From: Cyanobacteriota bacterium
Lineage (GTDB): Bacteria > Acidobacteriota > Vicinamibacteria > Vicinamibacterales > UBA2999
Assembly (NCBI GenBank): GCA_019752015.1
Contig: JAIEMQ010000008.1
Span: 1 to 64,000 of the forward strand
Length of the DNA: 64,000 nucleotides
Direction of reading: 5' to 3'
In this document: piece by piece, positions 24,213 to 33,300 of the stretch
Layout of the letters: every line of letters starts with the position of its first letter
Position numbering within the stretch: position 1 is the stretch's first letter
Program-made: the position numbers and the translations under genes
The notes under the pieces: generated by a model
Databases searched by the model: none
What the model was told of the DNA's origin: nothing
Seen by the model: only the letters and a program-made list of their open reading frames with translations

Positions 24213-24662
24213 TTGTATTTGCCGTACTTCGAAGTGCTCTCGGACATGCTGTCGTCGATCGGGGTGATTGCCGCCGGCCTGATCATGTGGACGACGGGGT
24301 GGTACTACGCCGACCCGATTTTCTCCGCCGGCATCGGCTTGTTCATCCTCCCGCGAACCTGGTCGCTCTTGCGTGAAGCCGTCGGCGTCCTGCTCGAAGG
24401 GACCCCGTCGGACGTGAATGTGGCCGGCGTTCGCGAGGCGATCGCCGCCATACCCGGTGTCACCGCCGTCCATGATCTGCACGTCTGGAGCCTGACGTCG
24501 GGGTTGAACGCGCTCAGCGCGCACGCGGTGCTGGCGCCGGGCGCCGCGTATGATGCGGTGCTCCGCGCGGTCCAGGCCCGCGTCACGGACGGGTTGAATA
24601 TCCACCACACGACGATCCAGGTGGAGCCGTCAGGTCACGCCGAGTCCGAGCCGCATCTGTGA
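24213..24662 (+). pseudogene. Cation diffusion facilitator, N-terminus missing
   Basis: The frame opens directly in helix 5 of a CDF transporter (YFEVLSDMLSSIGVIAAG), continues with helix 6 (WYYADPIFSAGIGLFILPRTW) and the complete cytoplasmic metal-sensing domain (AIPGVTAVHDLHVWSLTSG to HHTTIQVE). Helices 1-4, about 150 residues including the first half of the transport metal site, are absent, and no continuation is visible in other frames upstream. The ATG at 24213 may be fortuitous. CDF proteins export Zn, Co or Cd, so this was probably another resistance gene. It lies next to other truncated genes. Confidence 0.8.
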
Positions 24663-24703
24663 CGGGCCGTCAGCGTGTCTGATCAATAATCAAGTCGACG
24701 CAG

Positions 24704-25036
24704 ATGGACCTCATCGGAATGCTCCAGCATTTGCTGCAGTTGTCGATCGCGTTCGCGCTGGCACTCCCGATTGCCTGGGACCGCGAACAGCGCGAACGGA
24801 GCGCCGGTCTGCGGACATTCACGCTCGTGGCGATATCCACGTGTGGGTTCATGATGGCGGCCCAAACGGCCCTTGGTGCTTCGGCCGACGCGCAATCACG
24901 GGTCTGGCAAGGCCTCCTCACGGGCATTGGCTTCATCGGCAGCGGCGCGATCCTGAAAACGCAGGGCACGGTGCGCGGCACGGCCACGGCGGCGAGTATC
25001 TGGAACACCGCCGCGGTGGGCACCGCAGTCGCCTAA
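24704..25036 (+). pseudogene. mgtC: MgtC/SapB-family membrane protein, C-terminus truncated
   Basis: 110 residues covering the N-terminal membrane domain of MgtC: LALPIAWDREQRERSAGLRTF, the LLTGIGFIGSGAIL helix, then VRGTATAASIWNTAAVGTAVA. A stop follows immediately, where the family continues with a further helix and usually a cytoplasmic domain. The break point at about 25035 is also where a PIN-toxin gene on the opposite strand is cut, so both genes probably lost their 3' ends in one event. MgtC proteins are linked to Mg homeostasis and inhibition of ATP synthase. Confidence 0.8.
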
Positions 25037-25085
25037 AGTGCAGTGCGCTGACAAGGACGTTGGTGTCCGCGACGACGCGCGTCAC
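25035..25085 (-). pseudogene. N-terminal stub of a PIN-domain toxin
   Basis: GTG at 25085, overlapping the antitoxin stop (GTGA), starts VTRVVADTNVLVSALHF, the textbook first strand and helix of a PIN-domain toxin with its first catalytic Asp. After 17 codons the similarity ends exactly where the MgtC reading frame begins on the other strand. Only about one eighth of the toxin remains. Too short for automatic gene calling but clear from motif and coupling. Confidence 0.7.
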
Positions 25086-25318
25086 GAACGTGTGCGGGAC
25101 TCCTGGACAGCCTGCTCGACGACAGCCTCGACTTCAGCGTCGCTCATGTCGCCGCGCCGCTGATCGCTCTCGCGCCCGATGCGGTCAAGCCAACGACGGG
25201 CGAGATCACGCTCGATCGCCTTGGTCGCGAGCTGATCGACGGTCGTGCCCTCGGCGGCGGCAATCTGCTGCACGCGCTCGTAAACGGCATCCGGAACGAC
25301 GATGCTCTTGGTGGGCAT
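25082..25318 (-). CDS. Antitoxin of a PIN-type toxin-antitoxin system, toxin lost
   Basis: 78 residues from ATG 25318: MPTKSIVVPDAVYERVQQIA at the start, then a helical part (TTVDQLATKAIERDLARRWL) and an acidic tail (DMSDAEVEAVVEQAVQESR). This is the layout of short antitoxins that precede PIN toxins, binding DNA by the N-terminus and the toxin by the C-terminus. The toxin gene starts with a 4-base overlap but is cut after 17 codons, leaving the antitoxin orphaned. Confidence 0.7.
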   Translation of the reverse strand: MPTKSIVVPDAVYERVQQIAAAEGTTVDQLATKAIERDLARRWLDRIGRESDQRRGDMSDAEVEAVVEQAVQESRTRS

Positions 25319-25339
25319 GGTGAACTCACTCAAGTATAA

Positions 25340-25459
25340 CAGTGCGAGGCGTCCTGGCTGCTGACGAGAAACCGCTGCATTGATGTCGATCTCGTCGCGG
25401 AGCGATTGAAAACCGCCGAGAGGGATCACGAGGAACACTATGGCCAGTCGAAACGCTGA
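25340..25459 (+). pseudogene. Possible C-terminal remnant of a HigB/RelE-like toxin
   Basis: The frame ending at TGA 25457-25459 reads VDLVAERLKTAERDHEEHYG, resembling the closing helix of phage-Gp49-like HigB toxins (ExxxARxRLKxAE). It overlaps the start of the HigA-like gene by 20 bases, the normal toxin-antitoxin arrangement. The body of the toxin is missing; a stop lies at 25337. Weak evidence from one helix and the context. Confidence 0.35.
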
Positions 25460-25784
25460 ACGAAGAGAACCGGTCACGCGCGGCACCGGAAACGTGTTCG
25501 TCGACCTCGCGTTTCCCGACGCCGCCGAGCGGCAGGCCAAGCTGCGCCTGGCCTATGCCCTGAATCAGGTGCTCGAGGCGCGCAAGCTCTCACAGGCCGG
25601 TGCCGCCAAGGTGCTGGGAGTGACACAGCCGAAGGTCTCCGCGCTCCGTCACTACAAGCTGGCAGGTGTTTCGGTGGAGCGCCTGATGAACCTGTTAACG
25701 GCGCTCGACCAGGATGTCGAGATCGTGATTCGGCGAAAGCCGCGCTCGCGGAAGGCTGGTCGGATTAGTGTCGTCGCGGCTTGA
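25440..25784 (+). CDS. higA: HigA-type antitoxin, XRE helix-turn-helix
   Basis: 114 residues. A helix-turn-helix domain spans roughly residues 35-85 (LRLAYALNQVLEARKLSQAGAAKVLGVTQPKVSALRHYKLAG), followed by a strand with DQDVEIVIRRKP and a basic tail. The form with FVDLAFPDA upstream of the helix-turn-helix is the larger COG5606-like HigA group, where the toxin gene comes first. Here only a possible end of the toxin is visible upstream, so the antitoxin may be orphaned. DNA binding and self-repression are expected from the family. Confidence 0.8.
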   Translation: MASRNAERREPVTRGTGNVFVDLAFPDAAERQAKLRLAYALNQVLEARKLSQAGAAKVLGVTQPKVSALRHYKLAGVSVERLMNLLTALDQDVEIVIRRKPRSRKAGRISVVAA

Positions 25785-26088
25785 GAAACGTCGACGACAC
25801 CGGCAATGACGAGCTACGTGCACAGCCCTTCCCGCACCCGGCCGTCGAGGATCGATTCACACGGCGGCGTCTACGCGGTGAGCACCTCGATCGACGTGCT
25901 GCTGACGAAACCTCTGAGACGCAAGTCACGAGACAACGGGCCGTCGCGAAGGAGATGGCTAGCTGGGTGTGGCGCGACGACACTAACCAAAACCGTCGTC
26001 ATACATCGGCGAGAAGGCTGGCGACGCGCGCACACCTGGCCTCGATGTCACCTGGCGCCCATACGGTCGTCGTTCCCATGCCATCGCT
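25785..26088. other. Gene-free stretch, no recognisable content
   Basis: About 300 bases between higA and the converging DUF421 gene. Open frames on both strands are short, basic and without motif or ribosome site. No repeat, hairpin or tRNA was seen. Confidence 0.5.
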
Positions 26089-26682
26089 TTACTCGACGTT
26101 TCGTGGGCCCCGGCCGGCCACCTCCGCAAGGAGCTGCTCGATCCGGTCCAGACGCGCGTCGATCGCCATGGTAGTGGCCTCGACCGGCGTCGGCTGGCGC
26201 CTGATCACCGTGATGGTTCCGCTCGTCTCGAGGATCACCTGCGCGCACTCCGAGATCGATGGTACGCCCTGCCGGTGCACCGCCGCGAGCAACTCGTCCT
26301 CGGTGAGCAGGGACCTGTGCAGGTTCTCCGGGAGCGGTTGCCCGTCGCGCACCAGTGGGATCGGTTCGCCCTGGATTCTCTGATCGAGCACTTTGTGATG
26401 GTAGAGAAAATGGACGACGAGCACATTGGCCAGTACGAGTGTCGTGCCGCCGATGATGCCGCCGAGCAGCGAGTTGTCATTGCCGATGATCGCGTTCTGG
26501 ACCGTGTTCGAAAGGGTCAGCAGCACGACGAGATCGAAGGGGTTCATCTGGGCGAGGCTGCGCTGGCCGCTGAGCCGCAGCAGAATCACCAGGAACCCGT
26601 ACACCAGCAGGGGCCGCATGATTTTCTCGGCGATGCTCACGCCGGGCACGAAGAGATTCGCCAGGAGCGTCATTAGATCCAT
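26089..26682 (-). CDS. DUF421 (YetF/YcaP-type) membrane protein
   Basis: 197 residues from ATG 26682. Three transmembrane helices fill the first half: SIAEKIMRPLLVYGFLVILL, FDLVVLLTLSNTVQNAIIG and IIGGTTLVLANVLVVHFLY. The motif RLSGQRSLAQMNPFDLVVLL is diagnostic of DUF421. A cytoplasmic mixed domain follows (IPLVRDGQPLPENLHRSLLTEDEL) with a C-terminal coiled segment (IDARLDRIEQLLAEV). The family is linked to stress and spore traits in Bacillus, but its biochemistry is unknown. An in-frame extension upstream to 26886 lacks family similarity. Confidence 0.9.
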   Translation of the reverse strand: MDLMTLLANLFVPGVSIAEKIMRPLLVYGFLVILLRLSGQRSLAQMNPFDLVVLLTLSNTVQNAIIGNDNSLLGGIIGGTTLVLANVLVVHFLYHHKVLDQRIQGEPIPLVRDGQPLPENLHRSLLTEDELLAAVHRQGVPSISECAQVILETSGTITVIRRQPTPVEATTMAIDARLDRIEQLLAEVAGRGPRNVE

Positions 26683-26740
26683 TCGACCGTACCTCTCGTT
26701 TTCAGTCTGAGCGTTATTCTGCGCGTCCTCGCCTGCCTGC

Positions 26741-27448
26741 TCAACGGCGCTCCGAGGCCCGAAACAGCAGGCTGATCCCCGCGGACACGAATCGCCGTGG
26801 AGGTGCGCGCCCGCGAAGTCCGGCGCCGGCGCTGACATCGATTTGCACACGGCGGCCGGGCAGCCAGGCGACACCGCCGTCGACAATGACCGATGGTCCA
26901 GCCGCCCGGCTCTCGGGCGCCTGAATGCCGGCGTCGACGAACGGATTGATCGTCTTCGCCTTGTTGAAGTAGTTCACCGTCAGGGCAAAAAGTCCCGCGG
27001 TGAATCTCCCATCCTTGTACTCATTGAGAGCGACACCCGCGTTGGCGTTGAGCGAAATCCTGGGCGTGAGGTTCCAGTCCGCCGCGAGACGCAGATCGCC
27101 GGTGGCACGGCCCGTATGAAGCGTGCCGGTTCCAGACGAGGGAAAGATGCGCAGTATCGTGCCCAACGACGGCCGATGGGCCCCGGCGGCGGCTTGGATC
27201 TGGAACTTCACGCCGACGGACACCGGGGCGAGCCCCGTCCGGGTCAGGCCGTTTTCCGAGGTTGGCGCACTCACTTGCGTCACGGTGTTGCTCTCGAAGC
27301 GCGCTTCCCAACGGGAACCGAGGCCCCAGCGCCCGAGTGTCGGCACAAAATGCGCGCGTGCCGTGCCTGTGTCAACGGCACGAAATTCCTCCTGGAACCG
27401 CATCGACATTCGTCGTGGCGGGCGTCTGAGCCGCAACGGGCTTCCCAC
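26741..27448 (-). pseudogene. Outer-membrane transporter-like barrel, 5' end disrupted
   Basis: 235 residues with the strand pattern of the phenol-degradation meta-pathway type outer-membrane proteins: RWGLGSRWEARFESNTV near the start, LAPVSVGVKFQI, then GRATGDLRLAADWNLTPRISLNANAGV, and a C-terminal strand FVSAGISLLF. No signal peptide exists in this frame. A different frame just upstream (from GTG 27470) reads VTALATLCGKPVAAQTPATT, which looks like the end of a signal peptide and early mature region. A frameshift around 27380-27400 therefore probably separates the two. Substrate unknown. Confidence 0.6.
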
Positions 27449-27618
27449 AGAGCGTCGCCAGGGCTGTCACGGCCAAGGGTCGCGGCCGCCGCGTTGATCG
27501 AGAAGGGCAGGATGTGCGCAGGCAGGGCGATGGCGATCCGCACGCATGTCATCGTCACACTGCCATCGATCATACCGTCATGTAGAATACGGACCGCGCC
27601 GGATGGAGCGGCATCAGC

Positions 27619-28248
27619 ATGATTCGCATGATTCAGAGTTTCGTTCAGACGCTCAGCGCGGATCGTGAGCTGCCGCACGGCTTCGCCCCGGCCGATGCGT
27701 TCGAGCAGTTGTACCGGCGCCGTGAAGATCCGTGGGACGTGCGCCACTCACCGTTCACGCGGGATCGTTATCTGGAAGTCATGCGAACGCTCACCGCGTT
27801 CGCGCCGTGCCGATCGATGCTCGATGTCGGCTGCGGTGAAGGGACATTCACGCAGTACCTGACCGGCTTCGCCGGTGACGTCGTCGGCATCGACATCAGC
27901 GCCACCGCGATCGCACGCGCGCGGCGCGGCGTGCCGCGCGCGCGATTTCATGAGACGTCGCTGGAGGCTTTCGAACCCGCGGTGCCGTTCGATGTCGTCG
28001 TGGCGATCGAGATGCTCTACTACGCCCCGTCGGTCACCGCCGCGCTCGATAAACTGCGGCGCCTGGCCACGCACGTCGTTATTTCCTACACCCACCGCGA
28101 TCGCGCACGCCTCGATCCCGAACTGGATCGCTACTCCGTCCCGATCGCCCGCACCTTCCACCCGTATTTCGGCACGAAGCGCTTCGGATTCGTGATCGCG
28201 ACCCTGCCGGGGGCGCCGGCTGCACCGGAGGTAACGGCCCAGGAGTGA
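27619..28248 (+). CDS. NodS-like SAM-dependent methyltransferase
   Basis: 209 residues. The opening FEQLYRRREDPWDVRHSPFTRDRY is characteristic of NodS-type methyltransferases, followed by SAM motif I (MLDVGCGEGTFT, about residues 72-83), the acidic end of strand 2 (VVGIDIS) and FDVVVAIEMLYY. NodS methylates an amino sugar of Nod factor; relatives act on other small molecules. It could belong with the sugar-type genes at 35-37.7 kb (radical SAM, DegT), but 600 bases and an unrelated gene intervene. An ATG at 27628 is an alternative start. Confidence 0.88.
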   Translation: MIRMIQSFVQTLSADRELPHGFAPADAFEQLYRRREDPWDVRHSPFTRDRYLEVMRTLTAFAPCRSMLDVGCGEGTFTQYLTGFAGDVVGIDISATAIARARRGVPRARFHETSLEAFEPAVPFDVVVAIEMLYYAPSVTAALDKLRRLATHVVISYTHRDRARLDPELDRYSVPIARTFHPYFGTKRFGFVIATLPGAPAAPEVTAQE

Positions 28249-28357
28249 TGCTGGGAACTCTGCGGTCATGGCAGGACGTCGAACAGCATAACTGCGGCCT
28301 GCACAGCCTGGCTGGCAACAAGGTCATCTGATATACACTGGGTTCGTCAAACGCCGC

Positions 28358-28759
28358 ATGGCACATGCCACCTTCTGGATGCTCCGGCTCACGTGGACGG
28401 TGTGCGCATGTATTTGCGTCCTTACCCCTCGCTCCGTCATTGCTGGATCACGTCTCACGCTCGAGCGCAACAGCGACGGCCAACGCGGCAACGTCACGTC
28501 CGATCTGTGCGAGCCGTCGGTCGTCGGTGTCTGGGTATCCGAACCCCGGCTCACCAGCGTCACCCAGAGTCGTGCGCCGCTGCTGAGAGCCGCGACTGGC
28601 GATCTCGACGACGATCAGCGGCCCGACCTGATCGCCAGCGAGTTACGGATGCACGTCTGGACGCGGCATGACGAGTTCCGGCAGAATCGCGCGCACCCAT
28701 CGTACCCGTCGGCCGAACCGGGCGCCGCACGCCCCCCCCCAGCGCACATCCCCGCCTAG
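28358..28759 (+). CDS. Small secreted protein with FG-GAP-like Asp motif
   Basis: 133 residues. A hydrophobic N-terminus (LTWTVCACICVLTPRSVIAG) serves as signal peptide. The middle carries RAATGDLDDDQRPDLIA, a calcium-binding-type Asp loop like those in FG-GAP/VCBS repeats, followed by HVWTRHDEF and a Pro-rich end. I recall similar short proteins at the head of czc operons in related bacteria, so it may belong to cassette 3, although a radical-SAM fragment lies between it and czcB. Real function unknown. Confidence 0.5.
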   Translation: MAHATFWMLRLTWTVCACICVLTPRSVIAGSRLTLERNSDGQRGNVTSDLCEPSVVGVWVSEPRLTSVTQSRAPLLRAATGDLDDDQRPDLIASELRMHVWTRHDEFRQNRAHPSYPSAEPGAARPPPAHIPA

Positions 28760-28829
28760 TCCAGTTCCACTGTACTTGTAACGTGGTCGGCATCTGTCGC
28801 GCCAGCGCGCGACACGGGAGTGCACGCGC

Positions 28830-29087
28830 ATGCGAATCGTCCTGGCGGATATCAACGGCGGCGACGGCGTCATCAGCAAGGACACCGTCGTCGGAGGGTA
28901 CGGCTCGAGGCTGAGACCGTTCTCGAAAGTGACGCGCGTGTTGGCCGCCACGAAGCGTGGCTTTCACGCGATGCCGAGCGTGCACCTTGCCTACGCGGCC
29001 GCGCTTGCGGTCCGCGCCGGGCACGAGGTGCATGTCGTAAAACCGTCGGACGGTCCAGCCGTGCGGTATGGCGTCGCTCGTCCATGA
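28830..29087 (+). pseudogene. N-terminal fragment of a B12-binding radical SAM protein
   Basis: The first 70 residues (MRIVLADINGGDGVISKDTV, then GGYGSRLRPFSKVTRVL and MPSVHLAYAAALAVRAGHEV) match the start of B12-binding radical SAM enzymes, in which the GGYGSR motif and the helix before GHEV are conserved. Similarity stops near residue 75 and the frame ends at 29087. The rest of the cobalamin domain and the CxxxCxxC cluster site are missing. The matching C-terminal half is at 35119-35817, on the far side of the czcBAC genes. Confidence 0.65.
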
Positions 29088-29176
29088 AGGGTGTGTGTGC
29101 CTTGTCCGTGGCGACGACCACATTGTGCTTGGCTTGCACGAATGTCGTCGCAAGAGTGCCGTTTGGGAGATGGCTT

Positions 29177-30388
29177 ATGACGCAACGGAAGCGCGATCGA
29201 ACCTGCACGAGCGTCGTGACTCTACGACAGATTTTTGTCGCCGCGATGTTCGCGGTACCCGTCGCGATCGGGTCCTCGGCCTGTCGCGGCGCAGAGCCCA
29301 CTGCCGACGCGCCCGCAGCGACAGCCGCCGGCAATCGATCACCAAACGCCACGAGCGGCGTGCGCCTGCAGGCGTCGCAGCTCAAAGAGGTCCGCATTGA
29401 GGAGCTCTCGAACAACGCCCCGGCCAACGCCATCAAGGCAACAGGGACCGTCGAGTTCAACGCCGACCGCACGGCAAAACTGCTCCCGCCGGTCTCGGGT
29501 CAAGTGCAGAACCTCGCCGTCAATGTTGGCGACACCGTCCGCAAGAATGACGTGCTGTTTCTTCTGAGCAGCCGTGAAGTCGCCGCCGCGGTGGCCGAGC
29601 ATCAGACCAGCCACAAAGATTTCGACCTCGCGGAGAAGATCTTTGCCAGGACCAGCGATCTCTTCGAGCATCAGGCCGCGTCCCGCATGGCACTGGAGCA
29701 GTCCGAGAACGAGCGGGCCAAAGCCCGGTCAAGGGTCGTGCAAACCGAGGAAAACCTCCAGGTGCTTGGATTGGACCCGCGTGCCGAAGACGAGACGCCG
29801 CGGGTGCAGCCGAGGATTCCAGTCCGCACGCCGATTGACGGCACCGTCATCGAACGGAACGTGACCAATGGTCAATTCGTCGGGTCGGAGACCTCACCGC
29901 TCGTCACGATCGCGGATCTCTCGAGCGTCTGGCTCCAGGGCGACATCTTCGAACGCGACCTGCGTCACATCTCCATCGGCCAGAAGGCAGACGTCACGAC
30001 CGCCGCGTATCCCTCCGACCAGTTCAGCGCACAGGTATCGCGCATCGCGTCGGTGGTCGACTCGCAGACGCGTACCGCGAAGGTGCGGTTCCTCGTCGCC
30101 AACCCCGGTGCGCGTCTGAAGCCCGGGATGTTTGCGTCCATTACCCTGTATCTATCGGACGCAGCGTCATCACTGTCGGTGCCGGCGAAAGCCGTCTTTG
30201 TCGAGAATGGCCGGATGTTCACCTACGTGCAGACGGGCCCGCAGGAGTTTGCCCGCCGCGAGGTTGAAACCGTGGCCAGCGGATCGGATCGCCTTCGCGT
30301 GGTGCGCGGCCTGAAAGCCGGTGACCGCGTGATCAGCGATGGCGTGTTGTTGCTGCGGCAACTGGAAGCAGAGTCGTCGGCCCGATGA
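29177..30388 (+). CDS. czcB: CzcB-family RND adaptor (cassette 3)
   Basis: 403 residues from ATG 29177. The N-terminus has a signal sequence (IFVAAMFAVPVAIGSSAC) with a weak lipobox-like Cys, so it may be a lipoprotein. The adaptor halves are LLPPVSGQVQNLAVNVGDTVRKND and VRTPIDGTVIERNVTNGQFV, separated by a helical hairpin rich in Glu and Ala. The barrel and C-terminal domains follow (VPAKAVFVENGRMFTYV). The stop overlaps the czcA start (ATGA). Unlike the other cassettes, here the adaptor gene comes first and the outer-membrane factor last. Confidence 0.92.
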   Translation: MTQRKRDRTCTSVVTLRQIFVAAMFAVPVAIGSSACRGAEPTADAPAATAAGNRSPNATSGVRLQASQLKEVRIEELSNNAPANAIKATGTVEFNADRTAKLLPPVSGQVQNLAVNVGDTVRKNDVLFLLSSREVAAAVAEHQTSHKDFDLAEKIFARTSDLFEHQAASRMALEQSENERAKARSRVVQTEENLQVLGLDPRAEDETPRVQPRIPVRTPIDGTVIERNVTNGQFVGSETSPLVTIADLSSVWLQGDIFERDLRHISIGQKADVTTAAYPSDQFSAQVSRIASVVDSQTRTAKVRFLVANPGARLKPGMFASITLYLSDAASSLSVPAKAVFVENGRMFTYVQTGPQEFARREVETVASGSDRLRVVRGLKAGDRVISDGVLLLRQLEAESSAR

Positions 30389-33300
30389 TCCGTCGCATCG
30401 TCTCTGTCGCACTGCACCAGCCCGTCTACATCCTGCTGCTGCTGGTGCTCTTCGTGGCCGGAGGGATTGCCGCGTTTCGATCGCTGCCGGTGGAAGCGTT
30501 CCCCGACGTCACGGACGTCCAGGTCACGGTGATCACGCTGTTTCCCGGTCACGCGCCGGAAGAAGTCGAGAAACAGGTGACGATTCCGCTCGAGATCGGG
30601 TTGAGCGGTCTGCCGAACGCGGTGCGGATGTTCTCACACACGCAGTTCGGCTTGTCGTACATCATCCTGACCTTCAACGACAACGCGAACGACTACTTCG
30701 CGCGCCAACAGGTGTTGGAACGGCTCCAGGCCGTGGATCTGCCGAGTGGCGTGCAACCGAGGCTCGGGCCGCTCTCGACCGCGATCGGCGAGATTTACCG
30801 GTACCACGTGGCGGGGAAGGGCTCGAGCCCGTCGGAGCTCCGGAGCGTGCAGGATTGGGTCGTCGCCCGGAATCTCAAGATGATTCCCGGCGTCGCTGAC
30901 GTGGTGAGCTTGGGCGGGTTCATCAAGCAGTACGACGTGACCGTGAACACGGCGCGCATGAAGTCGTACAACGTCACGCTGCAGCAGGTGTTCACCGCGC
31001 TCGGTCGGGGCAACGCGAACGCGGGCGGAAGTTTTCTGGAGCGCGGCGAGCAGCAGTATCTCATTCGCGGCATCGGCATGCTGCGCTCGAGCGATGACAT
31101 CGGCGACATCGTCGTCGCCGAACACCGCGGCACGCCGCTGCTCATTCGCGATATCGCGGATGTCAAGGTCGGTGCCGTTCCGCGCCAGGGCATCGTCGGT
31201 CAGGACGGCGATGATGAGATCGTGGCGGGCGTCGTCCTGATGCGGAAGGGCGAGAACCCGTCGGAGGTCCTGGCCGCCGTCAAGGATCGGGTCGCCGCGC
31301 TCAACGCGTCGATCCTGCCCAAGCCGGTGCGTCTCGTGCCGTTCTACGACCGCACCAAGCTGATTGATACGACGCTGCACACCGTGTTCAAGAATCTGCT
31401 CGAGGGCGCGCTGCTCGTGACGGTGGTCCTGTACCTGTTCCTGGGCAACCTTCGCGCCGCCGGCATCGTCGCCGTCGTCATTCCGCTGTCATTGCTGGCC
31501 ACCTTCATCGGTCTCAGGCTCCGTGGCATCCCGGCGAACCTGCTGTCGCTCGGGGCCATGGACTTCGGCATCATCGTCGATGGCGCCGTCATCGTCCTGG
31601 AGAACATCTTCCGCCACCTGACGGAGCGGCAAGACCACCACCGCGTGCCGAAGGCGATCGTCCTGGATGCGGCGGTCGAGGTGGGACGTCCGACCGTGTT
31701 CTCGATGCTCGTCATCATCATTGCCCATCTGCCGATCTTCACGTTGCAGCGCAACGAAGGTCGCATTTTTGCGCCGATGGCTTACACCGTGGTCTCGGCC
31801 CTGATCGGCTCCTTGCTGTTCTCGCTGACGCTGGTCCCGCTCCTGTCGCTGTTTTTCCTGGGCCACACCAAGGCACACGAAGACAACCTGCTCGTTCGCG
31901 CGTGCAAACGAGCGTATCAACCGGTGCTTCGCTTTGCGCTCGAGCGGCGGATAGTGGTTCTCGGTGCGGCCGTCGTGGCCCTGCTTGCAAGCCTGGCGTT
32001 GGTGCCGAAGCTGGGGACCGAGTTTCTTCCGGAACTGAATGAGGGCGCGTTGTGGATCAACATCATATTGCCGCCCGGCATCTCGGTCAGCGAGACATCG
32101 CGGCAACTCGCGCGCGTCCGGTCGACGCTTCGACAGTTCCCGGAAGTGGTCTCGGTGCTGTCGAAGGCCGGACGCCCGGAAGACGGCACCGATCCGAAGA
32201 TGATCAACATGGCTGAATTCTTCGTGGACGTGAAACCCGAGGCCGAGTGGCGGCGTGGTCTCACCAAGGATCGTCTCCTCGACCAGATGAACACGGCGCT
32301 GCAAACGATTCCCGGGATCAAGCCAAGCTTTTCCCAGCCGATTCGCGACAATGTGTTGGAGAGCATCTCGCAGATCGACGGGCAAATCGTCGTCAAGGTC
32401 TTCGGTGAGGACGTGGATGTCCTCAGACGTCTCGCCAATGACGTCTTGTACACGATCGCTCCGGTTCGAGGCATCGCCCGGGCCTTCGTCGATCGAGCCG
32501 GACAGGTGCCGCAGTTGCAGATCGAAATCGATCGCGCGCGGGCCGCCCGGTATGGGCTCAACGTCGCCGATGTCGAGGACGTGATCGAGACGGCCCTCGG
32601 CGGCAAAACGGCGACCGAGCTCTGGGAAGGCGAACGGCGATTCAAGGTCGTGGTGCGCCTCAGCGAAGAGGAGCGCCAGGACGAAGCGGCTATTGCGAAC
32701 GTGCTGGTCGATACGCCGAACGGATTGAGGATTCGGCTTTCGGAAGTCGCGACCGTGTCCGTCGCCAGCGGCAGCATGAACATTGCCAGAGAATCAGGCA
32801 TACGGGTGGCTGCCATCGCCGTGTTCATTCGGGGCCGGGACATGGGCGGCGTCGTCAACGAGATGCAACAGCGCGTCGCCGCCCTTCGCCTGCCGGCCGG
32901 CTACTACGTCACCTGGGGCGGCGAGTTCGAAAATCAGCAACGCGCGATGGCCCGGCTGCGGCTGATCGTGCCAATCAGCATCCTGTTGATCTTCGTGCTG
33001 CTCTTCAACGCATTTGGCGCGGTGAAACATGCAGCCCTGATCCTCGTCAATGTCCCGTTCGCGCTGATCGGCGGCATTCTCGCGCTGTATCTGACCGGCA
33101 TTCATCTCAGCGTGTCCGCGGCGATCGGGTTCATCGCGCTGTTCGGCCAGGCCGTGCTCAACGGCGTCGTCATGGTCAGCTACTTCAACCAGCTGCGTCG
33201 CACGGGCGTCGGGGCGTATCGCGCGGCTTTCGACGGCTCGCTGGTCCGACTGCGCACCGTTCTCATGACGACGCTGCTCGCGATGCTCGGGCTGACACCG

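Noticed and set aside
25806-26174. 122-codon plus-strand frame between higA and the DUF421 gene
   Set aside because: Ser/Arg-rich random-like composition, no ribosome site, and it runs into the 3' end of the DUF421 gene on the other strand.
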